Source: Mycolicibacterium tusciae JS617
GTDB taxonomy: Bacteria; Actinomycetota; Actinomycetes; Mycobacteriales; Mycobacteriaceae
Direction: 5' to 3'
Assembly (NCBI RefSeq): GCF_000243415.2
Contig: NZ_KI912270.1
Location: 5,103,837 to 5,167,836, forward strand
Length of the DNA: 64,000 nucleotides
The position numbers and the translations under genes are program-made. Under the pieces are notes generated by a model that did not search any database, was not told the DNA's origin, and was given only the letters and a program-made list of their open reading frames with translations. Position 1 is the first letter of the stretch. Each line of letters starts with the position of its first letter. Below are positions 50,685-59,231 of this stretch, one piece after another.

Positions 50685-51110
50685 TCACCCGTGGAACGCC
50701 GCGCGCAGATCCTCGGCGTGCGCGCGAAGCTCGCCCTTCATACGATCGAATTCGACCGCGACCAACTCTTGGTAGTCAGGCTGATTCACGCCAAGCCACT
50801 TCGCCGCGGCGTACTCGGACATCACGACTTCGGTTGGAGCAGAGGCGAGTTGCTCGACCATGGCTTCGTACATCGGGTTTGTGAGATAGTCCGGTACCAC
50901 CGACTCGAGCCACACGGTCGCCGCGGCGATGTCACGGTCGATGAGCGACTCGAACTCCAAGAGCTGCAGTTCAGACAGACCGTCGGACAACCGCGTACCA
51001 ACACGCAGTTCGAGCTCCTCGTAGATGTGCTGCAGGAAGGCCGGTTTCTGCGATTCCGGTATCTCAGCGAGGCCGACATCACACAGGAATGCGTCGTCCA
51101 GGGCAATCAT
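50685..51110 (-). CDS. DUF5663-like helical protein
   Basis: The 141-residue protein matches the N-terminal domain of the YbjN-like gene at 45412: IPESQKPAFLQHIYEELELR, then VGTRLSDGLSELQLLEFESL and WLESVVPDY. It lacks a YbjN part and ends with a short helical tail. The palindromic GGGGGATCGGT element lies about 50 nt upstream. Two copies of this domain under the same element suggest it is a working part of the module. Confidence 0.6.
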   Translation of the reverse strand: MIALDDAFLCDVGLAEIPESQKPAFLQHIYEELELRVGTRLSDGLSELQLLEFESLIDRDIAAATVWLESVVPDYLTNPMYEAMVEQLASAPTEVVMSEYAAAKWLGVNQPDYQELVAVEFDRMKGELRAHAEDLRAAFHG

Positions 51111-51159
51111 GTTGAGCCTATCGATCGGTTTACACAGCTTTTCGCAACGCTCCCGATGA

Positions 51160-51178
51160 ACCGATCCCCCGGATCGGT
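51160..51178. promoter_or_regulatory. Palindromic ACCGATCC...GGATCGGT operator
   Basis: ACCGATCCCCCGGATCGGT is a perfect 8+3+8 inverted repeat about 50 bp ahead of the DUF5663-like gene. It is the fullest version of the element. Confidence 0.55.
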
Positions 51179-51332
51179 CTCAACCGTTAGGAGTTCTGCA
51201 TCCCCCGAGGGTGTACTACGTGGGGCAAGACCGCACTTAACGGGCTGCGTCACTGACCATGGCGAGTAACTGTCTGACTCATCTACGCATTCAGCGGCCG
51301 CGTCGGATCCTCATGCAAAGCCGACGATGCCT

Positions 51333-51347
51333 GTGGGGATCGGTATA
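51333..51347 (+). promoter_or_regulatory. GGGGATCGGT element ahead of the lipoprotein gene
   Basis: CCTGTGGGGATCGGTATA ends about 50 nt before ATG 51399. It resembles the copy at 52573. Confidence 0.5.
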
Positions 51348-51398
51348 GGGGTTGTCACCAAAATCGGTGGCTTGCATTCCCCGAGAAAGGAGTAGCTG

Positions 51399-52556
51399 AT
51401 GCTGGCCTTGTCATGGAAGGTGTCGTGCGCCTTCATAACCCTAGTGGTCGGGCTAACCCTGAGTGCCTGCGGGGCGGTGCCTGATCAGTCACAAGCAGCG
51501 ACGGTGTTCGTGGTGACCACCGCGACCACGAATGAGCCGGGCCCGCAACTGCCCATCGACTTCAATCGAGTATTGAAGGCGGCCAACGACACTCGGCAGG
51601 GCACGCTCACAGTACTGATGCCGCGTGGCGGAAGGGTCGACGTGGTCGGCGACCCCGTCGCCGTAAAGGTGCTCCGCGACGGCACGAATGCAGAGAACAA
51701 TGCGCAGCTGATCGAGAAGGGCCTGAAAGAAATCTCCTCGGATATCGATTCCCGGTTGGCCACCGCCGCCAGCAATGAGCCGGTGCTGGACCTACTCACC
51801 GGATTGAATGATGCGGCACGGCGGGCGCCGGAGTCGACGATCGTGGTCCTCAGTAGCGGTGTGCAGTCGACGGGCCTGCTAGACCTGGCCGGGCTCGGCT
51901 GGGACTTCCCGAACGCCTCGGTGATCGACAATCTGCGATCGCAGGGATTCCTGCCCAAGTTGGACGACAAGAAGGTGATCTTCGTCGGCCTTGGCGACAC
52001 GGCGGGCGCCGCGCAGGTGCCGTTGCCGGAACCGATGCGAGCCAAGGTCGAGTCGCTGTGGCTCGACATCTGCCGCGCGAGCTCGGCCGCCGAGTGTGCA
52101 CTCGGTCAGGCGCCGTCGACGGCGCCCACACTGTCGACAGCGCCGGCGAAGGTCGTGCCGGTTCCGGTGTTCACGCTGCCGTCCTTGCCCCCCCGGGGCA
52201 CGGTTGCCCTCAGCGTGCCGACGGCGGCGCTGTTCGCTCCGAACAGCGCCGACCTGCTCCCCCAGGCCGATCGTCAGCTCAAGGATCTTGCTTCCGACCT
52301 GACGTTGCGTGCTGCCAGCGTCGCGCTGATGGGCCACACCTGGTCGGTTGGCCCGGCCGACAGCGCGCGGGAGCTATCGCAGCAGCGCGCCCAGGCCGTC
52401 GCCGATGCCCTGACACGTCACGGGCTGCCCGCGCAGAACATCAGCTCAGTGCAAGGGGTCGGCTACGACGACCTGATCAGCCCGCCAGGGGCAGACGCGG
52501 CACAGACCGCCGAGGCCAACCGCGTCGTGGTCATCACCGCCCGCCTCGACAGGTGA
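51399..52556 (+). CDS. OmpA-domain lipoprotein
   Basis: The 385-residue protein has a lipoprotein signal (lipobox LSAC, Cys24). Its middle domain (about 40-215) has VWA-like features (STIVVLSSGVQSTG). The C-terminal OmpA/MotB-like domain (about 265-383) has LFAPNSADLLPQADRQLKDL, then MGHTWSVG, then ELSQQRAQAVADALTRHG. The latter domain binds peptidoglycan. AAAGGAG precedes the ATG. Together with the membrane protein that follows it could form an envelope-anchored complex. Confidence 0.78.
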   Translation: MLALSWKVSCAFITLVVGLTLSACGAVPDQSQAATVFVVTTATTNEPGPQLPIDFNRVLKAANDTRQGTLTVLMPRGGRVDVVGDPVAVKVLRDGTNAENNAQLIEKGLKEISSDIDSRLATAASNEPVLDLLTGLNDAARRAPESTIVVLSSGVQSTGLLDLAGLGWDFPNASVIDNLRSQGFLPKLDDKKVIFVGLGDTAGAAQVPLPEPMRAKVESLWLDICRASSAAECALGQAPSTAPTLSTAPAKVVPVPVFTLPSLPPRGTVALSVPTAALFAPNSADLLPQADRQLKDLASDLTLRAASVALMGHTWSVGPADSARELSQQRAQAVADALTRHGLPAQNISSVQGVGYDDLISPPGADAAQTAEANRVVVITARLDR

Positions 52557-52572
52557 CCGTGATCTCAGGCCC

Positions 52573-52588
52573 TGTGGGGGATCCGTAG
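52573..52588 (+). promoter_or_regulatory. GGGGGATCCGT element ahead of the membrane-protein gene
   Basis: CCTGTGGGGGATCCGTAG is followed by CCTTCCAACCGA, a second string that is also present beside the copy at 48573. Confidence 0.5.
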
Positions 52589-52664
52589 TCCTTCCAACCG
52601 ACTTGTTCGGCCGGCTGTCACCGACCGGGCGCAGTTCACGCAGTCCAACATGAAGGGAAGACCG

Positions 52665-54083
52665 ATGTTCAAATGGTTCCGCCAAGCGCAAGCAAGGCGA
52701 CAGCAGACGGTGCTGGTCGACACGGCGCGCCAGCAGATCTCCCGACTCACCGCGGGTGACGCACAGGACGGACGGATGTTGCACGGCGAGGCACTGATCA
52801 TCACCGGAGTGCTGGCCGCCATCACGCGCCTGATCAACGGCGCATGGATGAAGATGGAGCAACTCGCCGCACGGTTCGTCGCCGCACAGTCCGAAATCAC
52901 GGCACTACAGACACAACTCGCTCAACTACCGGTACGCCAACACATCGTGGCGCCCGCCCACCATCGCAGGCCCCACCAACTCGCCTCCGTAGAGCAGCCC
53001 GCCAAAGCGGGACGCCACATCGGTGGATTCCTCTCCGGGATGCTGGGCCCCAAGGGGGTTCCCGGCGACGCGGTGTACGGCGATGCCGTCAGTACAGATC
53101 AGGCCCGCACCGAGCACTCTGAGATCTGCAACCGCATCGCCGCCGAGGACGCCGAAGGCCAGACGCGGCACCACCATCACGTCTCGCGGGTGTGGCAATG
53201 GGCCGCACGGGTCGTGCTGTTCTTCGATGTAGTTGCGCTGTCGGCGCTTACGATCACGCTGGAGAACGTGTCGTTCGATCGAGTCGTGTGGCAGGCGCAG
53301 TTCCCCGATCAGCTACAGCGGCTGCTCACCGCTATCTGCTTCGCCCTCTTCGGTGCGATGGTCACTGCCGTCATCTCGCACAACGTCGGCGCCCACACCT
53401 GGCGCTACATCCACCGCACCAGCCCGTTGTTGGCCGGTACTGCACACAGCAAGCGTGCTCTGATCGGTGCGTGGGCGGTCCTGGGGATGATGGCAGCGCT
53501 GATGGGCATCGCGATATTCGCCCGGCTGCAACATGAGGCGGCGGCCACGAGTTCAGGTGGTTCCGTGGGCTTTTGTGTCGCCCTGCTGATCGGTGTTTCG
53601 GGTGTTCTCGCACCGCTGGCAGTCGCTCTGGTCGATGCGCTGCACTCTTCGCCCGAAGTGCTGCGCCGAGCCGCGCTCGCGCGCATCGTCGCCGCTGCCA
53701 ACCACGACGAGCAAGCTCTCGCCCGCCAGATCGTCGACCGCACCACCCAGCGCAGCACCATCGTCCAGGAAGCCGGCCGATTGCTCGCCGACACCCGCCG
53801 CCGTGTGGACGCAGAGCGCCTGCCCGCCCATCAGGCCATCTTGATGCTGCGCGCTTCACACGGCTACGCCGGCGAACACGCCTCCCCGATAACATATCCC
53901 GGCCGAGGGGCGGGCTTCATCGCTGATCTCGACCATGAGGAGCAGTTCCGTCCGCTGGTCGAAACGCTGCACCTGATGCAGTCACAGCTCGCCGCCACGA
54001 GCACCACCGCACCGGAGCCTTCAACGCCACCTGTGACCACCGTGATCAATGGTGCCGACCTGCAGCACGCACACACCAGTTGA
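52665..54083 (+). CDS. Four-helix membrane protein with coiled-coil front
   Basis: The 472-residue protein has a cytosolic helical N-terminus (about 1-95), a His-rich patch (RHHHHV, about 165) and four membrane helices (about 175-195, 215-240, 260-285, 290-315). A long helical cytosolic tail with RIVAAANHDEQALARQIVDR follows. ATG 52665 (GGGAAGACC upstream) is preferred to ATG 52650. It follows the OmpA-type lipoprotein, a pairing that recalls stator-like complexes. I see no MotA/ZorA motif. Confidence 0.6.
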   Translation: MFKWFRQAQARRQQTVLVDTARQQISRLTAGDAQDGRMLHGEALIITGVLAAITRLINGAWMKMEQLAARFVAAQSEITALQTQLAQLPVRQHIVAPAHHRRPHQLASVEQPAKAGRHIGGFLSGMLGPKGVPGDAVYGDAVSTDQARTEHSEICNRIAAEDAEGQTRHHHHVSRVWQWAARVVLFFDVVALSALTITLENVSFDRVVWQAQFPDQLQRLLTAICFALFGAMVTAVISHNVGAHTWRYIHRTSPLLAGTAHSKRALIGAWAVLGMMAALMGIAIFARLQHEAAATSSGGSVGFCVALLIGVSGVLAPLAVALVDALHSSPEVLRRAALARIVAAANHDEQALARQIVDRTTQRSTIVQEAGRLLADTRRRVDAERLPAHQAILMLRASHGYAGEHASPITYPGRGAGFIADLDHEEQFRPLVETLHLMQSQLAATSTTAPEPSTPPVTTVINGADLQHAHTS

Positions 54084-54167
54084 GACCACCCGACATCCCA
54101 TGGCTGCACCTCGAACATGTTCACTTACGAATAGCAGCCACCCAATCGGAGCCACCGAAGGAAACTC

Positions 54168-55886
54168 ATGTCGCTCAACGAGGACGTTCCGGAGGACCTC
54201 GAGGTGCTGCGTGCCATCAGGGATGCCGTGGTCGCCAGCGACGATGTACGGGCTGAACAGTTGGCCTCACGGCTCACGCCCACCGAGTCTATCGAACGCT
54301 CGGTCGTCGATGCGATGGACCGCGTCCGCTACGAACGCGGCACCCATCGCCGGTTCACCGGTGGGCTGATCCGCTGGCTGCGCCGCGCCGCGAGTGATGA
54401 TCAGACATGGGCGCTGGCGCGCATCGGCGTCGAGTGGTGGCCTGAACTGGCACTTGGCAGCTCGATCGGCGGACGCGACGACGTGACGAGGGAACCCGAG
54501 ATCAAGGAAGAGGAAGCCGAACGATGTCTCGCGATCGCAGCTGAGCGGGGGCACCGACGGGCCGCCTTCAAATACGGCACGTTGGACTCGCTGTTGACCG
54601 CGTACGGTGACGGAACTCCCGACGATCACGTTAGCGCTGGCGACCTCCGATCGATCGAGGCACGCATCGCCGAGCATTGCGCTGACTCTGACGACCTCCG
54701 CGCCAGTTCGTGGTTTCGCCTCGCCGCCGCCAGTCCACGATGGGAAGACGAAGACGGTCAAGCCACCTGGCTGGCCGCTCTGGGCGGTTACGCCCGATGG
54801 GCCCACCGGGGTGGCGATATCGCGCTGTGCGAACAGTTGTCGGCACGGGTGATCGACGACGCCGCGCTGGAAGGTGCCCGCGACCGTAGCGCTATCGCGG
54901 CCGACGCGCACAAGCCGTACCGCTACAGCTATTCGTTGGCGGCAAGCAATGAATCGGCACGGTGGCAGGCGATGGAGCATCTGCTCACGGCACACGACCC
55001 CAGTCCGGTGGACGGGGTCGAGCTGCTTCGGCTTCTGAGCCGAAATCACTTCTTCCGAGTGGACGCACGTGACCTTGCCGCTGCGGTGTGGACCCGCCGG
55101 TTCGGCCCGATCCGTGACGCCACAGCAGTGGAAGCACGCGCTTGGGAGCTCCTGGGCTGGCTGATCACCGACGCTGTGCCCGACCTCCTACGAGCCATCC
55201 TGTGCGATCAAGAGGCCGAACACATCCATGACGAATCTGCCGGGATCGACTTTTCCATCAGTGGGGTGTGGGAGCCGAAACCAGACGATGAGTCGCGTTG
55301 GTCCGAGTTGCGCGACCGATACTGGGGCTTCGGCGAGCCGCTAGATCATCTGGAGAACGCCGAGTTCCATGCCATCACATCCTTCGAACGCCATCCGCTG
55401 GATGACTTTCTCGACCGAGTATTCGACCCCTTGCGATCAAGCGAGTGGTTGGCGCTGCCGAAATGCGTATCGGCAGACAGCGGGGGCGTTCCACGCGGCC
55501 GGTTCCGCTGGAATCGCCCCCTGGCGGGGGTCGGCATCGACGCCGTCGCGTCCACGTACGAAATCGGCTTGAGGACATCAGTTTTCGAGGGCGAGCGCCG
55601 ACTGCTGAGCGGCAGCGATGCCTGGCTTGCCCTCTGGTTCGCCACGACGACACAAGAGCCCGATGGCTGGTCTCGATCCCTAAGTTGGTGCGACACCTGG
55701 GACCGTATCAGTCCGATGATCGCCGAGTACATCAACACCGCCGCCACTTTTGTTTCCTGTCAACCACATCGGCGCGGTGAGGATTCTGACCTGATCGCAG
55801 CCTACAACCGCTGGGAAACGAACGTCCAAGGCGGAGTCCGGCAGCGCATCGCCACAATCATGCAAGCCGCCACCGGATCCGATTAG
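54168..55886 (+). CDS. Hypothetical protein with Sel1-like repeat
   Basis: This is a 572-residue soluble helical protein without signal peptide. A stretch near 115-140 (AERCLAIAAERGHRRAAFKY) resembles a Sel1/TPR-type repeat, and similar helical pairs recur to about 330. The C-terminal 200 residues are Trp-rich and unassigned. It lies 84 bp after the membrane-protein gene and probably belongs to the same transcript. A scaffold role is a guess. Confidence 0.5.
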   Translation: MSLNEDVPEDLEVLRAIRDAVVASDDVRAEQLASRLTPTESIERSVVDAMDRVRYERGTHRRFTGGLIRWLRRAASDDQTWALARIGVEWWPELALGSSIGGRDDVTREPEIKEEEAERCLAIAAERGHRRAAFKYGTLDSLLTAYGDGTPDDHVSAGDLRSIEARIAEHCADSDDLRASSWFRLAAASPRWEDEDGQATWLAALGGYARWAHRGGDIALCEQLSARVIDDAALEGARDRSAIAADAHKPYRYSYSLAASNESARWQAMEHLLTAHDPSPVDGVELLRLLSRNHFFRVDARDLAAAVWTRRFGPIRDATAVEARAWELLGWLITDAVPDLLRAILCDQEAEHIHDESAGIDFSISGVWEPKPDDESRWSELRDRYWGFGEPLDHLENAEFHAITSFERHPLDDFLDRVFDPLRSSEWLALPKCVSADSGGVPRGRFRWNRPLAGVGIDAVASTYEIGLRTSVFEGERRLLSGSDAWLALWFATTTQEPDGWSRSLSWCDTWDRISPMIAEYINTAATFVSCQPHRRGEDSDLIAAYNRWETNVQGGVRQRIATIMQAATGSD

Positions 55887-55916
55887 ATCTCCGATGCCCT
55901 CTGCGGTTTCAGGTGC

Positions 55917-57152
55917 CTACGCCGCCACGGCACTTCCAGCGGGCCCGGGTCGACGGGACTCACATGCCTGGGTGCGCAGCGCGGCGATCGCAAGGGTCGT
56001 GATGCGCTCGACCGCCGTTTCCTCGGATGCGAGCGTGGCGGCGATTTCACCGAGTTCGGTGTCGATCCTGGCCGCCAGCTGCAGCGCGCGTTCGGCCAGT
56101 CGGGCCTTTCGGGGGTCGATCTGGCGCGGTTCGATCAGGAAGTACCGCAGCAGCGTTTCGCGGGCCGCGGGAGCGTCGGACCCTCGCTGTCCATCCGCTA
56201 GCTGCGCCGCCGCCGAAAGCACGATGCGCAGCATGACGTCGACCTCGTCGACATCAGCTGCGTCGTCGTTCGTGCCCGCAGCACGCTTGAGCCCCTCGGG
56301 GTCAAGCACGTCGCGGCCCTGCCGCTGCTGTCGCGTCTTGAAGAGGTCCTTGGCAGCGTTGTCCACCGTTGCCCGCCCGTAAGCGAATCCGGCACGCAGT
56401 TCCGGGTTGTTGCGGAACTGCGCGGCGATTTTCAGCAGCGCGGTCCCGACGATGTCGTCGGCATCCTGGCCGAAACGTGCTGCGGCATAGCTCCTCAGAG
56501 CCGTCAAGTGGGTGCGGACGAAGTGGGTGGCCCGCTCGGCGGCGTCGTCGTCGAGCCGTGTCGCTCTGGCGTTCTTGGCCCGCGTCGACTCGACGACCGT
56601 AGCCGCCAACGCATCGACGTCAGCGAGGATCAGCCGGAGATACCCCTCGACCGACTCGCCGGCCCCGGAGCGGGCGTGCACGTTCTCCGCATGCGGGCGC
56701 ACGTGTCCGACGACGAACCCGCGAAGCTGGCGGCGGTCAATCCCCTCACCGGAATCGACCAGCCTCGCCGCGGCATTCGTCACCGGGATGCGGGCCAACT
56801 GCACCGCGGCGGCCAACGGGGCGAGCGCCACCGCCAGCGCAGCGGCCATCGGGCCGTACACGACCGGCATATCCGCCGACTTGGCGAATGACCGAACCGG
56901 CGCGAACTCTTCCGGTCGCACGCCGATCACGTCCAGCACAGATACCGCGTGGGCCGACAGCGCTTCACGCTGGCGCCGACCGCCCGTCTTGAACAACTCG
57001 GTGATCAGCTGCTGAGTCGTCTTGGCCAGGTCCAGCATCGTCACCTCGAGGTTCGGATGGGCGGCCAACCAGGCTTCGGCCACCTGACGTGAGACCTGCT
57101 CCCACGTCGTTAGCTCGCCGTCGCCACGGAACTCGAATTCGAACGCAGTCAT
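55917..57152 (-). CDS. Protein with sigma-70 region-2-like domain
   Basis: The 411-residue protein has a central segment (about 205-275) that looks like sigma-factor region 2: RTHLTALRSYAAARFGQDAD, then DIVGTALLKIAAQFRNNPEL, then AFAYGRATVDNAAKDLFKTR. A less clear region 4-like helical part follows towards the end. The N-terminal 190 residues are unassigned and include a hydrophobic stretch (PMAAALAVALAPLAAAVQLA). GGAGGGG precedes ATG 57152. It may be an unusual ECF-type sigma or a regulator built on that fold. Confidence 0.5.
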   Translation of the reverse strand: MTAFEFEFRGDGELTTWEQVSRQVAEAWLAAHPNLEVTMLDLAKTTQQLITELFKTGGRRQREALSAHAVSVLDVIGVRPEEFAPVRSFAKSADMPVVYGPMAAALAVALAPLAAAVQLARIPVTNAAARLVDSGEGIDRRQLRGFVVGHVRPHAENVHARSGAGESVEGYLRLILADVDALAATVVESTRAKNARATRLDDDAAERATHFVRTHLTALRSYAAARFGQDADDIVGTALLKIAAQFRNNPELRAGFAYGRATVDNAAKDLFKTRQQRQGRDVLDPEGLKRAAGTNDDAADVDEVDVMLRIVLSAAAQLADGQRGSDAPAARETLLRYFLIEPRQIDPRKARLAERALQLAARIDTELGEIAATLASEETAVERITTLAIAALRTQACESRRPGPAGSAVAA

Positions 57153-57337
57153 AGTGATCCCCTCCACCTGGAGCCGGCCCGGTGCCGACCCTCAAGGTGG
57201 AGGGTTTCAACCACTGTTTTTGCAGGTCGCGAAGAAAACGACCGGTCGGTCGCCGAAAAAGCGACCCGCCTGGAGAGGCTGTGTCACCAGCCGTCAGACA
57301 GGCCAGACGCCAGTCGCTCAAGATTCGCTGCCGGTCT

Positions 57338-58228
57338 CTAGTCGGAGCGTTCGAGAACGTCCTTCAGGCGGAGCGCCATATCCTCCACCGCGGGGAGTGA
57401 GTGCCAGAACGCATGGTGACCGGGCACGCTCAGTTCGGCGGTGGCAACGCCCCGCTGGCGCATCGCACTCAGGACTGCCTCGCAATCGGCCGCCGATAGC
57501 ACACTGCGATCGCCACGCACGATGACCACTTGACGCGGAGTGACGTCGGTACGCAGGTCGCCGCCCAGCGCGCCTCGCCTCAATGCGGCGCCCAGAAGAA
57601 GCAGGTCGAGGTGGCGACGCGTCGGCGGCCGTACACCCGGGCGCATTTCCCATGGAGCGACCGCGCCGTTGAGCGCATCGTTGGTGGCGATGTAGTCGGC
57701 GATCCAGCGGTCCTCTCGATAGGTAGCCGCAACCAAGCGTCTGGTCTTCCACCGGTCTAGGGCAACGGGCTCAACGAGCACCAGGTCGTTGATCGACCAT
57801 CCCTGAGCCGCAGCGCCTTTCGCCATCGTCGTCGCCACGGAGGCGCCCATACTGTATCCGAGGAACGACAGCGCCCGATCCGACTCGCCATCGAGCACTG
57901 TCGCCGCCGCCGCAAACATCCGAGCGGCCAGTGGACCGAAATCGCCGCCAAGCAACGCCCGACGCTCACCTGGCAAGAGTCGAGAACCGGCCACCCCGAA
58001 ACCCGGCACTTCGACGACGATCAGTCTCGCGCGCAGCGTCCGCGCGAGGAGTTGAAATCGCTGCAACTCGAATTCTTCGATCCACGACTGGAAACCCTGG
58101 ACGACGACGAACGTCTGACCCCCGGCGTGGGCTCGCGCGTCGATCACCGCCACGAGGATTCGCGATCCGGGATCGCCCGTTGGTTGGTGGACGTACGTCG
58201 ACCAGCCGGGAATCCGGTCAGTACACAT
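57338..58228 (-). CDS. Alpha/beta hydrolase
   Basis: The 296-residue enzyme has the alpha/beta hydrolase pattern. The nucleophile Ser is in GYSMGAS (about 124-130), the acid probably lies in VIVRGDRSVLS, and the His is in PGHHAFWHSLP near the end. An oxyanion-type VVVQGFQS lies near 41-48. It overlaps the receiver-like gene by 11 bp, so it is part of the same operon. The substrate is unknown, possibly a small signal molecule or an ester. Confidence 0.68.
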   Translation of the reverse strand: MCTDRIPGWSTYVHQPTGDPGSRILVAVIDARAHAGGQTFVVVQGFQSWIEEFELQRFQLLARTLRARLIVVEVPGFGVAGSRLLPGERRALLGGDFGPLAARMFAAAATVLDGESDRALSFLGYSMGASVATTMAKGAAAQGWSINDLVLVEPVALDRWKTRRLVAATYREDRWIADYIATNDALNGAVAPWEMRPGVRPPTRRHLDLLLLGAALRRGALGGDLRTDVTPRQVVIVRGDRSVLSAADCEAVLSAMRQRGVATAELSVPGHHAFWHSLPAVEDMALRLKDVLERSD

Positions 58229-59231
58229 CGTCCTTGGGTTTCCGCTTCTCGTTGGCCCGGTAGTACGCGAGCGCCGACCGCACGTCCGGTTGGGTGAAGA
58301 AGGTCTGCCAGTCGCCGCTCTGCACGAAGTCCAGCACGGGGTTGTGCTCGTCCCAGTGCTTCGAACTTTCGACATGGTCGATATTCGGCCAACCGCTGAC
58401 ATCACGGTTGAAAGCCTGCAGGATGTCACTGAGCGCCAGCTGCCATCGGCGCATGGCCCGACAATAGATGTCGAACTCCAGCGTTTGCCGGCCGAAGCGA
58501 GCATTCAACCTGCGGGCGAATTCCGCTCGTGTGCCGATCCGCGGGCAGTATCGGTATTCGGCCAGCCAGTCCCATGCCTCCGCGGCGTCACTGAGGAAAT
58601 CGAGGCTGTTTGTCAGCTTGATAAAGCCCGGCTCGGCGGCATGAAGCTCGCGCATCATCGACAGATGCTCCTCCGGCTCGTCGCTCAGCAGTGCGCGGCG
58701 GATCTCGTCAGGCGAATCCTCGGCGTTGATCGCGCCTGCGCCCAGCCACATCTGGGCGGCAAGCAGAAACAGCAGCGAATGGTCGGCACTGCGCTCGCAG
58801 AACCCATACAGCGCCACGTCGGGAGCGTGCTGCTTGATGTAGCACATGGCACCCAGTCCGGTGGTGACGTTCACGGCGGGAATGCCGGCGCGGGTGTGCC
58901 AGTCGTGCTCGGCGTGTGCCGCCCCGATGATGTCTGGCGAATTACCCTCGTCGACAGTAAGTTTCGGGCAGTCCTCCTCCGTGCACGGGTAACGCAGGTA
59001 GGTGTACCCAGGTCGCTTCGGAGTGCTGAGGTGGAAATCGACGATGACTCCGTCGAGCACCACTAGTTGGTGCTTCACGCCCGCGAGATGGACAGCCTCG
59101 CTAGTCGTCTTGATTCTCAGTTCATCGTTGGACACATGCGACCTGAACTGCTCGTTGCGGCTATGCATATCGTCGAGCAGAAGGTAGCGGTGCGCAGAAC
59201 GCCCTGACTCCTCATGGGTTTCCACCGTCAT
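58218..59231 (-). CDS. Divergent receiver-like protein
   Basis: The 337-residue protein has an N-terminal part (about 14-175) that follows the response-regulator fold: YLLLDDMHS (acidic pair, 20-21), GVIVDFHLS (candidate phospho-Asp65), VALYGFCERSADHSL, and LGAGAINAEDSPDE at the end of the domain. An insertion with Cys and His residues separates the core strands. The C-terminal half is helical without an obvious HTH. GGAGGA precedes ATG 59231, which overlaps the kinase gene stop. Assignment rests on pattern by eye. Confidence 0.5.
   Translation of the reverse strand: MTVETHEESGRSAHRYLLLDDMHSRNEQFRSHVSNDELRIKTTSEAVHLAGVKHQLVVLDGVIVDFHLSTPKRPGYTYLRYPCTEEDCPKLTVDEGNSPDIIGAAHAEHDWHTRAGIPAVNVTTGLGAMCYIKQHAPDVALYGFCERSADHSLLFLLAAQMWLGAGAINAEDSPDEIRRALLSDEPEEHLSMMRELHAAEPGFIKLTNSLDFLSDAAEAWDWLAEYRYCPRIGTRAEFARRLNARFGRQTLEFDIYCRAMRRWQLALSDILQAFNRDVSGWPNIDHVESSKHWDEHNPVLDFVQSGDWQTFFTQPDVRSALAYYRANEKRKPKDDVY

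Noticed and set aside
51399..54083. OmpA-type lipoprotein plus membrane protein as a Zorya defence (ZorA/ZorB) pair
   Set aside because: The membrane protein shows no MotA/ZorA motif and four rather than three helices, the OmpA protein is a lipoprotein, and no ZorC/ZorD/ZorE-type gene is nearby.
57140..57156. GGGGATC element ahead of the sigma-like gene
   Set aside because: The GGAGGGGATCAC string is best explained as the ribosome-binding site of the ATG at 57152.
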